From the NCBI RefSeq assembly GCF_003991975.1, contig NZ_CP029822.1, positions 1,488,001-1,552,000 of the forward strand: a stretch of DNA of 64,000 bases, written 5' to 3'. Position numbers and translations under genes: made by a program. A model generated the notes under the pieces. That model worked only from the letters and a program-made list of their open reading frames with translations. It was not told the origin of the DNA and did no database searches. Positions 7,849-17,420 of this stretch are shown here, piece by piece (the stretch's first letter is position 1; each line of letters starts with the position of its first letter). This DNA comes from Entomomonas moraniae (GTDB lineage: Bacteria > Pseudomonadota > Gammaproteobacteria > Pseudomonadales > Pseudomonadaceae).

Positions 7849-9777
7849 ATGTCAGAACATTCACAGTTTGCACTCCTGAAAGAGCGTCGTTACCTGCCTT
7901 TTTTTATTACACAACTAGCAGGTGCTTTTAACGACAATGTATTTAAGCAGGCACTTATATTAGCCATCATCTATAAACTGACATTCAGTAATGTGATTGA
8001 CCACACACTCATCACAAGTTTATTTAAAAATGGGGTGATTGATAAAGACTTTTTAGTTAATTTTTGTGCCATTGTTTTTATCTTGCCTTTCTTTTTATTT
8101 TCTGCATTAGGCGGACAATTGGGTGAGAAATATGAAAAATCCATGCTCATCCGGCGCATAAAACTAGCCGAAGTTTTAACGATGGTCATCGGAGCAATTG
8201 GCCTATTCCTAAATAGTTTTGCATTAATGCTCGTTGTTTTATTTGCAATGGGTACTCAATCAGCACTTTTTGGTCCAGTTAAATACTCTATCTTGCCACA
8301 ACAATTAAAAGAAAATGAACTCATCGGAGGTAACGCATTAGTAGAAATGGGAACATTTCTAGCGATACTCGCGGGAATAGTGCTAGCAGGGATACTTATG
8401 ACAGGGGATGGCCCTTATGCCTTATACATCAGTATGGCTATTTTAATCGTTGCGCTGATTGGCTATTGTGCTAGCAGTAAAATCCCATTTAGCCCAGCGG
8501 CTCTCTCTGATCTAAAGATAAGCTTTAATATCTTTTCACAAACTTGGAAAACCATGCGCTTAGGCTTTAATCAGACTCCAGCTGTTTCACGCTCAATATT
8601 AGGAAACTCTTGGTTCTGGTTTTTAGGCACAATTTATATTACACAAATTCCCAATTATGCAGAAAAAATCTTAAATGGTGACCCCAGCGCCTATACACTG
8701 GTTTTAATTGTGTTTTCTGTTTCTATTGCTATCGGTTCAGCTCTTTGTGAAAAATTATCTGATCATAAAGTGGAGATTGGCCTTGTACCTTTTGGTTCTA
8801 TCGGGTTAACACTGTTTAGTATCTTACTGTGGTGGCACTCAACAACATTGCCCATGGTAAACAACTCCCTCAATACATGGCTTGATGTACTTTCTTACCC
8901 CAGAGCTTGGTTGATATTATTTGATGTTTTTGGGATTGGGTTATTCGGTGGTTTTTATATTGTTCCGTTGTATGCCATCATGCAAACACGCTCAGCGGTT
9001 GAAGAAAGAGCACGTGTGATTGCTGCCAATAATATATTAAATGCACTTTTTATGGTTTTAGCCTCAGTATTAGCCATTTTATTATTAAGTATGGCAGGCT
9101 TAAGTATTCCTCAGCTTTTCCTTGTGGTTGGCTTGATGAACCTTGCTGTTAATACCTATATTTTCAAAATAGTTCCTGAGTTTACATTACGCTTTATGAT
9201 GTGGTTACTCTCTCATTCTATTTATAAAGTATCGCATAAAGGTTTAGATAATATCCCAGAGCAAGGTGCTTGTGTGTTGGTATCAAACCATGTGTCCTAT
9301 TTTGATGCATTGTTAATAGGCGGTGCTGTTAAACGCCCTATTCGTTTTGTCATGTACTATAAAATTTTTGACATGCCTGTCCTTAACTTCGTGTTTCGCA
9401 CTGCCAATGCCATTCCTATTGCAGGCCACAAAGAGAACAAAGCTATTTTTGAACAAGCGTTTACAGATATTGCTCAAGCACTCCAAAATGACGAGCTCGT
9501 GTGCATTTTTCCAGAAGGTAGGTTAACGACGGATGGAGCGATCAATGAGTTTAAATCTGGGATTGAAAAAATCATTACTCAAACACCGGTTCCTGTTGTT
9601 CCAATGGCTATTCAAGGATTGTGGACAACCTCTTTTACTCGTAATCCTAAACGCAAACTGTTACGTAATATTTGGGCACGAATCGGCATCTTAGCGGACA
9701 CGCCTATTCCACCCGAAAAAGTTAATGCGCCCATGTTATACGACAAAGTACAAACCTTACGTGGAGATAAGGCTTAA
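7849..9777 (+). CDS. LplT-like MFS transporter fused to PlsC-type acyltransferase
   Basis: The 642-residue protein has an N-terminal MFS half (to about residue 425) with the FNDNVFKQA opening typical of lysophospholipid flippase LplT. Its C-terminal glycerophospholipid acyltransferase domain has NHxSxFD with His481 and Asp486 and FPEGR at 554-558. In E. coli the tasks are split between LplT and the bifunctional Aas, which moves lysophosphatidylethanolamine inward and reacylates it using acyl-ACP made by its own synthetase domain. Here the synthetase domain is absent, so the enzyme must use an acyl donor made elsewhere. Pseudomonads carry a comparable fusion. AGGA lies 8 bases before the ATG. 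Next downstream are lptF-lptG, giving an envelope-lipid neighbourhood. Confidence 0.88.
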   Translation: MSEHSQFALLKERRYLPFFITQLAGAFNDNVFKQALILAIIYKLTFSNVIDHTLITSLFKNGVIDKDFLVNFCAIVFILPFFLFSALGGQLGEKYEKSMLIRRIKLAEVLTMVIGAIGLFLNSFALMLVVLFAMGTQSALFGPVKYSILPQQLKENELIGGNALVEMGTFLAILAGIVLAGILMTGDGPYALYISMAILIVALIGYCASSKIPFSPAALSDLKISFNIFSQTWKTMRLGFNQTPAVSRSILGNSWFWFLGTIYITQIPNYAEKILNGDPSAYTLVLIVFSVSIAIGSALCEKLSDHKVEIGLVPFGSIGLTLFSILLWWHSTTLPMVNNSLNTWLDVLSYPRAWLILFDVFGIGLFGGFYIVPLYAIMQTRSAVEERARVIAANNILNALFMVLASVLAILLLSMAGLSIPQLFLVVGLMNLAVNTYIFKIVPEFTLRFMMWLLSHSIYKVSHKGLDNIPEQGACVLVSNHVSYFDALLIGGAVKRPIRFVMYYKIFDMPVLNFVFRTANAIPIAGHKENKAIFEQAFTDIAQALQNDELVCIFPEGRLTTDGAINEFKSGIEKIITQTPVPVVPMAIQGLWTTSFTRNPKRKLLRNIWARIGILADTPIPPEKVNAPMLYDKVQTLRGDKA

Positions 9778-9786
9778 TGCCTTATC
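9766..9786 (+). terminator. Weak hairpin overlapping the stop codon of the LplT-PlsC gene
   Basis: GATAAGGC (9766-9773) and GCCTTATC (9779-9786) form an 8-bp perfect stem whose loop contains the TAA stop. Only short T runs follow, so it may slow decay rather than terminate. Confidence 0.35.
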
Positions 9787-9933
9787 TTCCTATACACTTA
9801 AATATCACCCTATACAATATCGTACTTTATGTTTCAAGAATCAAAAATTATCAAGACAACAGCATCATTTTTTAGGATAATAGCTAATTGGTATTTTTAT
9901 ATCACACCATTTTGACATTTGGAGTCATCTAGT

Positions 9934-11052
9934 TTGATCGTTTTACGCTACCTATCTCGAGAAGTTTTAACAACACTCTCTGCTATCAGTGCCGTACTAC
10001 TGATTATCATTATGAGTGGGCGCTTTACAAACTACTTAAAAGATGCAGCCCAAGGCGGTATCGATCCTAGTATTTTGCTATGGATCATGTGGTACCGCTT
10101 ACCTGACTTTCTTTACCTAATACTGCCTTTAGGATTATTCCTTGGCATATTACTAGCTTATGGACGCATGTACCTCGACAGTGAAATGGTTATCCTTACT
10201 AGTGCGGGCATGAGTATTAGAAAGATTTTCGCTTATACATTGATTCCTACAACCATTATTTTTGTTATCGTTGCTTGGTTATGTTTTAGTCTTGGCCCAG
10301 CAGGTATTAACAAATTTAGAGAACTGATCGAAAAACAAGACTCCATTACCGAGTTTAATACCCTAATTCCTGGGCATTTTCAAACGTATGACAAAGTAAC
10401 AGGATCAACTATTACTAATCGTGTCACTTATACTGAATCTATTTCTAACGATAAGAGATACTTAAAGAACATCTTCATCTCTCAAATAGATGTTAATCAT
10501 GCAACAGGTAAAACAACCAGTAATTTATTGCTTGCCAAAACAGGGAAAATTGCGGTACAACCTGATAATAGCCGTTACCTTATCCTAGACAATGGTTATC
10601 GTTATGATGGGCAAGCAGGACAAGCAGATTATCGCGTTACCCACTATAAAACCTATGGTATTTTATTACCTCAACCAGAAATCAACATTGAGCTAAAATC
10701 CAATGCATTAACAACAGAACAACTCATTGACAGTGATAAGTTTGTTGATAAAGTAGAACTGTATTGGCGCTTCTCTATGCTATTATTAGTGCCCATTATT
10801 GCAATGCTTGCCGTTCCATTGGCTAAAGTAAACCCACGCCAAGGCCGCTTTTTTAAACTAATTCCTGCAATTTTTCTCTATATGCTTTACCTTGGATTAT
10901 TGATTGCCTCACGTGGACAAATGGACAAAGGGAAACTTCCTATCTTTGTATTCTGGATTATCCACTTGATATTCTTTGGCTTAGGGTTAACCCTATTATA
11001 TTGGGATATTATTAAATTAAAATTCCAGTCAAAGGGAGCTAATCTATGCTAG
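9934..11052 (+). CDS. lptF: LPS export permease LptF
   Basis: LptF is one of two permease subunits of the LptB2FG ABC transporter that extracts lipopolysaccharide from the inner membrane. The protein has six membrane helices (three N-terminal, three C-terminal) flanking a periplasmic beta-jellyroll (about residues 125-260), and the early sequence VLRYLSREVL matches the family. A longer frame opens at TTG 9919, but GGAG at 9921-9924 lies inside it and 9 bases before a TTG at 9934. That start gives Met-Ile-Val-Leu-Arg, matching pseudomonad LptF and a 372-residue length, so I chose it. The stop overlaps lptG by 7 bp. The lptB and lptA genes are not in the window. Confidence 0.93.
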   Translation: MIVLRYLSREVLTTLSAISAVLLIIIMSGRFTNYLKDAAQGGIDPSILLWIMWYRLPDFLYLILPLGLFLGILLAYGRMYLDSEMVILTSAGMSIRKIFAYTLIPTTIIFVIVAWLCFSLGPAGINKFRELIEKQDSITEFNTLIPGHFQTYDKVTGSTITNRVTYTESISNDKRYLKNIFISQIDVNHATGKTTSNLLLAKTGKIAVQPDNSRYLILDNGYRYDGQAGQADYRVTHYKTYGILLPQPEINIELKSNALTTEQLIDSDKFVDKVELYWRFSMLLLVPIIAMLAVPLAKVNPRQGRFFKLIPAIFLYMLYLGLLIASRGQMDKGKLPIFVFWIIHLIFFGLGLTLLYWDIIKLKFQSKGANLC

Positions 11053-12170
11053 GAAATCGCTTAGAACGCTATATAGCGGGTAATGTTTTAAATAGCATCC
11101 TATTGATTATGCTAATCATTATCTTACTGGCTTCATTATTCTCTTTGGTTGATCAGTTTGACAGTTTTAAAAATAACTATGGTATAAACCAAGCGCTTTA
11201 CTACGTTCTTTTAAGTACCCCACGTCGACTTTATGACAATCTCCCCATGGCATCGCTTGTGGGAAGTTTGATTGGTTTAGGAATGATGGCAAGCCGTAGC
11301 GAACTGACCATTATGCGTGCTGCAGGTATGTCTACAGGGCGTATTGTGTACGCTGTTTTAAAACCTATTTTTATTATTATGATCGCGTGTGTATTACTAG
11401 GAGAGTTCATCGTTCCCATCACGCAGAATAAAGCTCAAGCTTATAAAGAGTTAGCCCAAAGCTCAAATATTGACAAAAAGATTCTCACCCAAATACTCTT
11501 AAAAGGTACATGGCATCGCCAAGGGAATGAATATATTCGCATTAATAGTGTACAACCTGATGGATTGATCGGCATTAATATTTACTACATAAAAGATCAA
11601 AAACTCATTTATACTACTTATGCGAAACAAGCAAATTTTGAAAAGAACCAATGGTACTTAACAGATGCAACTACCACTTGCTTGCATGATGATCATACTA
11701 GCGTTGTAAAAGAAGAGAGTGAAGCTTGGTTATCTCCTACTAATGTTTGTGATATAAAAGATTTAAGTATGCCAAAACCTATAACAATCACCCTTGATTT
11801 ATTAAATACAATTAATAGTGATCCCTCCTATTTATCAATATCAGGCTTATGGGATTATATTCATTACTTACAAGCACAAGAGCTTAACAATGATAATTAT
11901 TGGTTAAAGTTTTGGGAAAAATTACTACAACCTATTAATACATTGGCCCTCGTCATACTGGCCATTTCATTTATTTTTGGTCCATTACGCAGTGTAACCA
12001 TGGGACAACGTATTTTTATTGGTATTGCCATAGGTTTTATCTTTAAAATTGTTAATGATTTATTAGGCCCTGCCAGTATAGTCTTTAACTTCCCTCCACT
12101 ATTGGCGGCGATGGCACCTAGTTTAATCTGTATTATTATTGGTGTTTATTTAATAAACCGTAAACGCTAA
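11046..12170 (+). CDS. lptG: LPS export permease LptG
   Basis: This 374-residue partner of LptF has the same layout: three helices, a periplasmic jellyroll of about 150 residues, three helices. The N-terminal amphipathic helix (LERYIAGNVL) and the first membrane segment ending in LVDQF are typical of LptG. The ATG follows an AGGGAG site within the end of lptF and overlaps it by 7 bp, ensuring equal synthesis of the two permeases. A strong terminator follows, so the lptFG unit ends here. The periplasmic domain contains two cysteines 21-22 codons apart (Thr-Cys-Leu and Val-Cys-Asp), which might form a disulfide. Confidence 0.92.
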   Translation: MLGNRLERYIAGNVLNSILLIMLIIILLASLFSLVDQFDSFKNNYGINQALYYVLLSTPRRLYDNLPMASLVGSLIGLGMMASRSELTIMRAAGMSTGRIVYAVLKPIFIIMIACVLLGEFIVPITQNKAQAYKELAQSSNIDKKILTQILLKGTWHRQGNEYIRINSVQPDGLIGINIYYIKDQKLIYTTYAKQANFEKNQWYLTDATTTCLHDDHTSVVKEESEAWLSPTNVCDIKDLSMPKPITITLDLLNTINSDPSYLSISGLWDYIHYLQAQELNNDNYWLKFWEKLLQPINTLALVILAISFIFGPLRSVTMGQRIFIGIAIGFIFKIVNDLLGPASIVFNFPPLLAAMAPSLICIIIGVYLINRKR

Positions 12171-12184
12171 TAAGAATAGGCAAT

Positions 12185-12216
12185 AAAAAAGGCTCATTAT
12201 ATGAGCCTTTTTTTTC
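12185..12216. terminator. Bidirectional terminator between lptG and maeA
   Basis: A GGCTCAT/ATGAGCC stem (12191-12197 with 12201-12207) and 3-base loop is flanked by an A run and an eight-T run, serving both convergent genes. Confidence 0.9.
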
Positions 12217-12228
12217 ACACCGAAAAAC

Positions 12229-13917
12229 TTATACAGAAGAGCGACGATAAAGACGATATTCTGGTTGCCAAAAATTATCTTCAATAGATTGAAGAGTTTT
12301 CTCATCAGAAACTTCTAATGCAACACCATCTTTCTGTGCCTGCTTAGCCACAGCAAATGCAATCTTCTTACTAACGTCTTGAATACTTAGCATAGGTGGT
12401 AATATAGCCCCTTCCCCTTCAACGACAATAGGAGAACAACTTGCTAAGGCCTCAGCCGCTTTCATCATCATATTTTCTGTAACACGTTTTGCCCGAGATG
12501 CAATCACACCTAAACCAACACCGGGGAAAATATACGAGTTATTACATTGTGCGATAGCAATTTCTTTATCATTAATAGTTACAGGAGTAAATGGGCTACC
12601 TGTTGCGACTAGAGCCTCACCATCAGTCCACGTCAATATTTCTTTAGGTGTTGCTTCAATACGTGATGTTGGATTAGATAAAGGCATAACCAATGGTTTA
12701 GCGCAGTGGCTATGCATTGTTTTAATAATCTCTTCCGTAAATAGGCCACGTTGTGCTGATACACCTACCAATACAGTAGGCTTTGCATTTTGCACGGTTT
12801 CTAACAATGAAATATCTTTACCTTCAGCAGACCAACCCTTAACATTATCTTCTTTTTGTGCCAAACGACGTTGAAAATCAGGTAAATGTGACATGGAATC
12901 AGTAATTAATCCCCAACGGTCTACCATAAAAATACGTTGGCGAGCTTGCTCTTCTGTTAATCCATCTAACATCATAGCACTTACGATTTGCTCTGCGATA
13001 CCACAACCAGCCGACCCAGCACCAAGGAAAGTAACCACTTGTTGTGAAATTTTTTCCCCTTTAGCTTTACAAGCTGCCCATAATGTACCTACTGCTACTG
13101 CCGCTGTTCCCTGGATATCATCATTAAAACAGCAAAGTTCATCTTTATATTTTTCTAATAATGGTAAAGCAGCATGTTGTGCAAAGTCTTCAAACTGTAG
13201 TAAAACTGATGGCCAACGGCGTTTTACTGCTTGTACGAATAAATCGACAAACTCATAATACTCATCGCCTGTGATACGTTCATGACGCCATCCCATGTAC
13301 ATAGGATCATTAAGCAAGTCAGGGTTATTCGTTCCAACATCTAATACGATAGGCAACGTGTACGCAGGACTAATACCGCCACAAGAAGTATAAAGAGATA
13401 GTTTACCAATAGGGATTCCCATACCACCGACCCCTTGGTCACCCAAGCCTAAAATACGCTCACAGTCACTAACCACAATGACTTTAACATTTTGTTTTGT
13501 GGCGCTGTATAAAATATCATCAATTCTATCTTTATCAGGATAACTAACAAAAATACCCCGATGTTTACGATAAATTTTTGAAAACTCTTGGCATGCCTCA
13601 CCAACCGTTGGGGTATAGATAATAGGCAACATTTCGTCAAGATGATCTTCAACTAAACGATAAAATAATGTTTCATTATCATCTTGAATTGAGCGCAAAT
13701 AAATATGGCGTTCTAAGTCGGTATTACAAAACTTGTACTGATCATAAACACGTACAACCTGCTCTTCAATCGTTTCCATCGTATAGGGCAATAACCCCAT
13801 CAAATTAAACTCTTGACGCTCTTCACGTGTAAAAGCACTCGACTTATTTAATAAAGGCGTATCTAATAATTTAGGGCCAGAATAGTGAATGTGCAAAGGA
13901 CGTTTGTTACTAGTCAT
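12229..13917 (-). CDS. maeA: NAD-dependent malic enzyme (oxaloacetate-decarboxylating)
   Basis: The enzyme oxidatively decarboxylates malate to pyruvate with reduction of NAD(P)+. Family marks are [12 protein letters not shown], the long [13 protein letters not shown] loop, the Lys/Asp-containing catalytic region [12 protein letters not shown] and the Rossmann motif GAGSAGCG. The open frame extends to 13944, but AAGAAGG lies 5 bases before the ATG at 13915-13917, giving 562 residues, close to E. coli MaeA (565). It is 46 bp downstream of poxB on the same strand, probably one operon: malate to pyruvate to acetate. Cofactor preference is inferred from family, not tested. Confidence 0.93.
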   Translation of the reverse strand: MTSNKRPLHIHYSGPKLLDTPLLNKSSAFTREERQEFNLMGLLPYTMETIEEQVVRVYDQYKFCNTDLERHIYLRSIQDDNETLFYRLVEDHLDEMLPIIYTPTVGEACQEFSKIYRKHRGIFVSYPDKDRIDDILYSATKQNVKVIVVSDCERILGLGDQGVGGMGIPIGKLSLYTSCGGISPAYTLPIVLDVGTNNPDLLNDPMYMGWRHERITGDEYYEFVDLFVQAVKRRWPSVLLQFEDFAQHAALPLLEKYKDELCCFNDDIQGTAAVAVGTLWAACKAKGEKISQQVVTFLGAGSAGCGIAEQIVSAMMLDGLTEEQARQRIFMVDRWGLITDSMSHLPDFQRRLAQKEDNVKGWSAEGKDISLLETVQNAKPTVLVGVSAQRGLFTEEIIKTMHSHCAKPLVMPLSNPTSRIEATPKEILTWTDGEALVATGSPFTPVTINDKEIAIAQCNNSYIFPGVGLGVIASRAKRVTENMMMKAAEALASCSPIVVEGEGAILPPMLSIQDVSKKIAFAVAKQAQKDGVALEVSDEKTLQSIEDNFWQPEYRLYRRSSV

Positions 13918-13963
13918 ATATAACCTTCTTATTTTTAAAAACAAAATAAATCACGTTGAAAAA

Positions 13964-15691
13964 TTAAGACCTGAATAAGTTTGCTTTAACTAATTCTTTA
14001 ACTTCATCACCTCGCCCACTTAATATAGCTTTTAACATGTAAAGACTAAAACCTTTAGCTTGTTCTAGATTAATTTTAGGCGGGATCGATAACTCCTGCG
14101 TTTCTGTGTGAACATCTATGACAACAGGGCCATTATACTCGAAAGCAGCTTTTAATGTATCATCAAGTTGTTCTGATGAGGTCACTGTAAAACCTTTAAC
14201 ACCACATCCTTCGGCAACAGCAGCAAAATCTGGACTGTTCAAATGAGTGATATCATCCATTAAACCTGCAGCTTTCATCTCCATCGCGACAAACCCAAGT
14301 GACTTATTATTAAATACAATAACTTTAACGGGGAGTTTTGTTAAGGCCAGCGAACAGAGCTCACCCAAGAGCATGGAAAGACCGCCATCACCAGCAAAAG
14401 CAATCACTTGCCTATTAGGAAATGCCTCTTGCAAACCCATTGCTTGAGGAGTTGCATTCGCCATCGAACCATGAATAAATGACCCTGTTAAATAGCGCTT
14501 ACCATTCATTTTTAAATAACGTGCTGCCCACACAGTAGGCGTTCCTACATCAGCAGTAAATAACGCGTCATCATCAGCCAATGCGGAAACTCTAGCCGCT
14601 AAATATTGTGGATGAAGTGCTCGCTCTGGCTTATTAGGAATTGCAAGTTCATCCAACCCTTTACGTGCACTCTCATAGTGCGCTAATGCCTTATTAAGGA
14701 AGTTATTATCTGTTTGTTCTGAAAGAAGAGGCAATAATAAATCCAGTGTTGACCCGACATCCCCAACAAGCCCCCTCAATAATGGGGTACGCCTACCCAA
14801 ATGCTCTCCTCGTAAATCTATTTGTACAACATTACCATGTTCAGGATAAAAATTACGATAAGGGAAGTTTGTTCCTAACATTAATAAGAAGTCACATTCT
14901 TTTAATGCATGGTAGCCCGATGAAAAACCTATTAGACCTGTCATACCGACATCATAAGGGTTATCATATTCAATAAAAGACTTTCCTCTTAAAGCATGAA
15001 TAATAGGGGCTTTCAACTTTTTAGCCAAAGCAACCACTTGTTCATGAGCATGACGACAACCATAACCACATAAAATAGCAATATTTTTAGTTTTATTTAA
15101 AAGTTCTGCAAGATCTTCTATCTCTTTTCTTGGTGGGGTAACTACTGGTAATATAGGTGTTGACCATTTAACTGGTTGTGTAGCGGCTTTACTAAAAGCA
15201 ACATCTCCAGGAATGACTACTACTGAAACACTGCGTCGTGTAATCGCTGAACGCATAGCTGTTTCTAATACCCTAGGCAACTGCTCTGCACTTGATACTA
15301 GCTCACAATAGTCGCTACATTCTTTAAATAATATTTCAGGATGTGTTTCTTGAAAATAGCCTAAACCTAACTCACTACTAGGAATTTGTGCCGCTATTGC
15401 AAGCAAAGGAGCATTCATCCGTTGAGCCTCAAATAAACCATTAATCAAATGTAAATTGCCAGGCCCGCAAGAACCTACACACACACCAAGTTCATTAGTG
15501 GCATCAGCATAAGCACTAGCAGCAAAAGCGGCGGCTTCTTCATGACGAACTTCTAACCACTTAATATGATTACGCTTACCTAACGCATCAGTAAATGCAT
15601 TTAACGAATCTCCCGGAACACCCCAAACAGATTTAACACCTGCTTGTTCTAATGTTTCAACTAAAACATCAGCGGCCAATTGAGTACCCAT
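13964..15691 (-). CDS. poxB: Pyruvate dehydrogenase (quinone) / pyruvate oxidase PoxB
   Basis: This thiamin-diphosphate and FAD flavoenzyme converts pyruvate to acetate and CO2, passing electrons to ubiquinone at the membrane. The 575 residues match E. coli PoxB (572) in layout: N-terminal Pyr domain with Arg-His-Glu-Glu (catalytic Glu), SCGPGNLHLINGLF, a central FAD domain, and a PP domain with the ThDP motif starting Ala-Gly-Asp-Gly-Gly. The C-terminal segment SLYMLKAILSGRGDEV is the amphipathic lipid-binding helix that activates PoxB, so membrane activation is probably kept. GAGAGGA precedes the ATG. A TATAAT-like box lies at 15709-15714 on the minus strand without a good -35. Confidence 0.94.
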   Translation of the reverse strand: MGTQLAADVLVETLEQAGVKSVWGVPGDSLNAFTDALGKRNHIKWLEVRHEEAAAFAASAYADATNELGVCVGSCGPGNLHLINGLFEAQRMNAPLLAIAAQIPSSELGLGYFQETHPEILFKECSDYCELVSSAEQLPRVLETAMRSAITRRSVSVVVIPGDVAFSKAATQPVKWSTPILPVVTPPRKEIEDLAELLNKTKNIAILCGYGCRHAHEQVVALAKKLKAPIIHALRGKSFIEYDNPYDVGMTGLIGFSSGYHALKECDFLLMLGTNFPYRNFYPEHGNVVQIDLRGEHLGRRTPLLRGLVGDVGSTLDLLLPLLSEQTDNNFLNKALAHYESARKGLDELAIPNKPERALHPQYLAARVSALADDDALFTADVGTPTVWAARYLKMNGKRYLTGSFIHGSMANATPQAMGLQEAFPNRQVIAFAGDGGLSMLLGELCSLALTKLPVKVIVFNNKSLGFVAMEMKAAGLMDDITHLNSPDFAAVAEGCGVKGFTVTSSEQLDDTLKAAFEYNGPVVIDVHTETQELSIPPKINLEQAKGFSLYMLKAILSGRGDEVKELVKANLFRS

Positions 15692-15789
15692 AATAATCCT
15701 CTCTTATAATTATAATGCAATATTCTATTAGGCATGGCTAACGTCTTAAAGTTTCATAAAAGAATTATCAATTCATTTCAACGTTTAAT

Positions 15790-17331
15790 TCACCAAGTTT
15801 TAGCTATTTTGCCATCCGCACAATCACGGACTTGTTGATCAATAATATTACCTGGCTTTATACACTCAATAAGATATCTTCTTCTTGGCACATTGATTGT
15901 TTTGCGCTCACGGATAAAATACTCGCCTGTCTCTATCTGATTTTGCAGACTTTCATCCACCCATCGATATTGGTCTTTTTTAAATTCAGCTATAAGCTCT
16001 TGTATATCAGGCTTTTCTGCTTGAAGTTTAGCAAAAATATTTTTCTTAACGACTTCATACTCTTCATTAATCTGTACTTTTTGTTCATTCGTAAAATTGA
16101 GCATATCATTCGAAATTATTACTTCTTGTTGCTGTCGATTGCTATTAGCAACAACCACACTACGTGCGATAATATCGTTATTAAAACTAATCGCTAGATG
16201 TAATTCTATTTCACCTGTTTGGGTATTTAATACTTCTTTAGCGAAAACATAAAGCAACCGCTTGCCAGTAAACTGTTCGACCACCATTAGGTGATTCAAT
16301 GCAAGACTTACTTCTGAATGAATGCTGCGATAAGAGCTAGGCTTCAAGTCACTCGCCAACCTCAGTTTAAAACGATCTGTTGAGAATTGTGATAAATGCA
16401 CTAAAAAACGCATATTCTCACTTCTAGCCCATTCTAATAGTAGACTATTTAACATCGTATAACGTTGACTTAACGACTCATGACTATAATAGTTAACCAC
16501 CGTTGACAATAGCACAGAACTTTCAGCCGTCGCTTCTTGTAAATCTCGAACTAACCCCGACCCTTGTACATTAGGAATTGATTTAATTTTATCAGGAACT
16601 TTGATAGTCGTTAGGAACTCTCGATAAAAAGGATCTTGAAATAAATCAACCTCTAAGATACTTCCTTTAGAGCCATCGGCTCTAAGGTAAGAGCCTTCAC
16701 GATTAATAACACTGCTGTTAATGCGCCGATTAACTACTCTCATAGAACCAACATCAATAGAAATAATACCCAAGTCTTTTAAGCTAATTAATTCTCCCCT
16801 ATCAACTTGTGCATTTTGATTATAATCGAGCCAAACATAGAGATAAGGGTAGTTAATATTATCTTTATCGATTCTTCTATTGTTATTCACTGTTAAGTCT
16901 AAAAGTGCATTATAACCATTTTTTGCAGCGGTTTTAGCGATCGTCTTATAACGATACCCTAACATTTCGATTGTAGAACCATCATAACTTTTAACTAAAA
17001 ATCCCGCTTTTCCCTTAGGCCATTCTGTCGCTATTTTTTTTTCCTTAGAGAAAGGAAACATTATTTTTTGGGTGATAGCTATTGTTTCAAACGATTTATT
17101 ATTATCTAAGTTAATGATAATTTGCTGATGGCTATCTACAGGAACAACCACTGTCTTAAAAATATTACTAGAAACGGATCCAACAACTTGCGATCCATTA
17201 ATAAAAGAGAAAATATTAGTATAACTTACTAAGGCAAATACAATACCAAAGATTAGCATTCCAACAATTAATAAGACTAATAGTACATCCAACAGCGTTA
17301 CGCCGGATTCCTTGCCCAAAAACCTAAACAT
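15790..17331 (-). CDS. Prepilin-like membrane/secreted protein with EF-hand-type calcium site
   Basis: I do not recognise this 513-residue protein. Its N-terminus looks like a class III prepilin leader: a short basic stretch, Gly10, then VTLLDVLLVLLIVGML, with Asp at +5 where pilins have Glu. Residues 169-180 form a textbook EF-hand loop (Asp, Asn, Asn, Gln, Asp, Glu at positions 1, 3, 5, 7, 9, 12), preceded at 145-157 by an Asn/Asp-rich degenerate loop; this dyad with a following LKDLGI helix is common in large calcium-binding exoproteins. The remaining 300 residues have beta and helical segments and two cysteines close to the C-terminus, where minor pilins often have a disulfide. It lies 89 bp downstream of a GGDEF-EAL gene on the same strand. 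No pilus assembly genes adjoin it. Confidence 0.72.
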   Translation of the reverse strand: MFRFLGKESGVTLLDVLLVLLIVGMLIFGIVFALVSYTNIFSFINGSQVVGSVSSNIFKTVVVPVDSHQQIIINLDNNKSFETIAITQKIMFPFSKEKKIATEWPKGKAGFLVKSYDGSTIEMLGYRYKTIAKTAAKNGYNALLDLTVNNNRRIDKDNINYPYLYVWLDYNQNAQVDRGELISLKDLGIISIDVGSMRVVNRRINSSVINREGSYLRADGSKGSILEVDLFQDPFYREFLTTIKVPDKIKSIPNVQGSGLVRDLQEATAESSVLLSTVVNYYSHESLSQRYTMLNSLLLEWARSENMRFLVHLSQFSTDRFKLRLASDLKPSSYRSIHSEVSLALNHLMVVEQFTGKRLLYVFAKEVLNTQTGEIELHLAISFNNDIIARSVVVANSNRQQQEVIISNDMLNFTNEQKVQINEEYEVVKKNIFAKLQAEKPDIQELIAEFKKDQYRWVDESLQNQIETGEYFIRERKTINVPRRRYLIECIKPGNIIDQQVRDCADGKIAKTW

Positions 17332-17420
17332 TATATAACATCACTCTACAACAAAATGAATACCTTTTCATTAAGCCGACTATTTTACTATTGACTAACA
17401 TAAAACACATCAACAAATTG

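Noticed and set aside
12893-13258. 121-codon plus-strand frame
   Set aside because: Lies antisense inside maeA, whose own coding signal is clear; no independent support.
15832-16197. 121-codon plus-strand frame
   Set aside because: Antisense inside the prepilin-like gene; rich in Ile, Leu and Phe from A/T bias, with no initiation signal.
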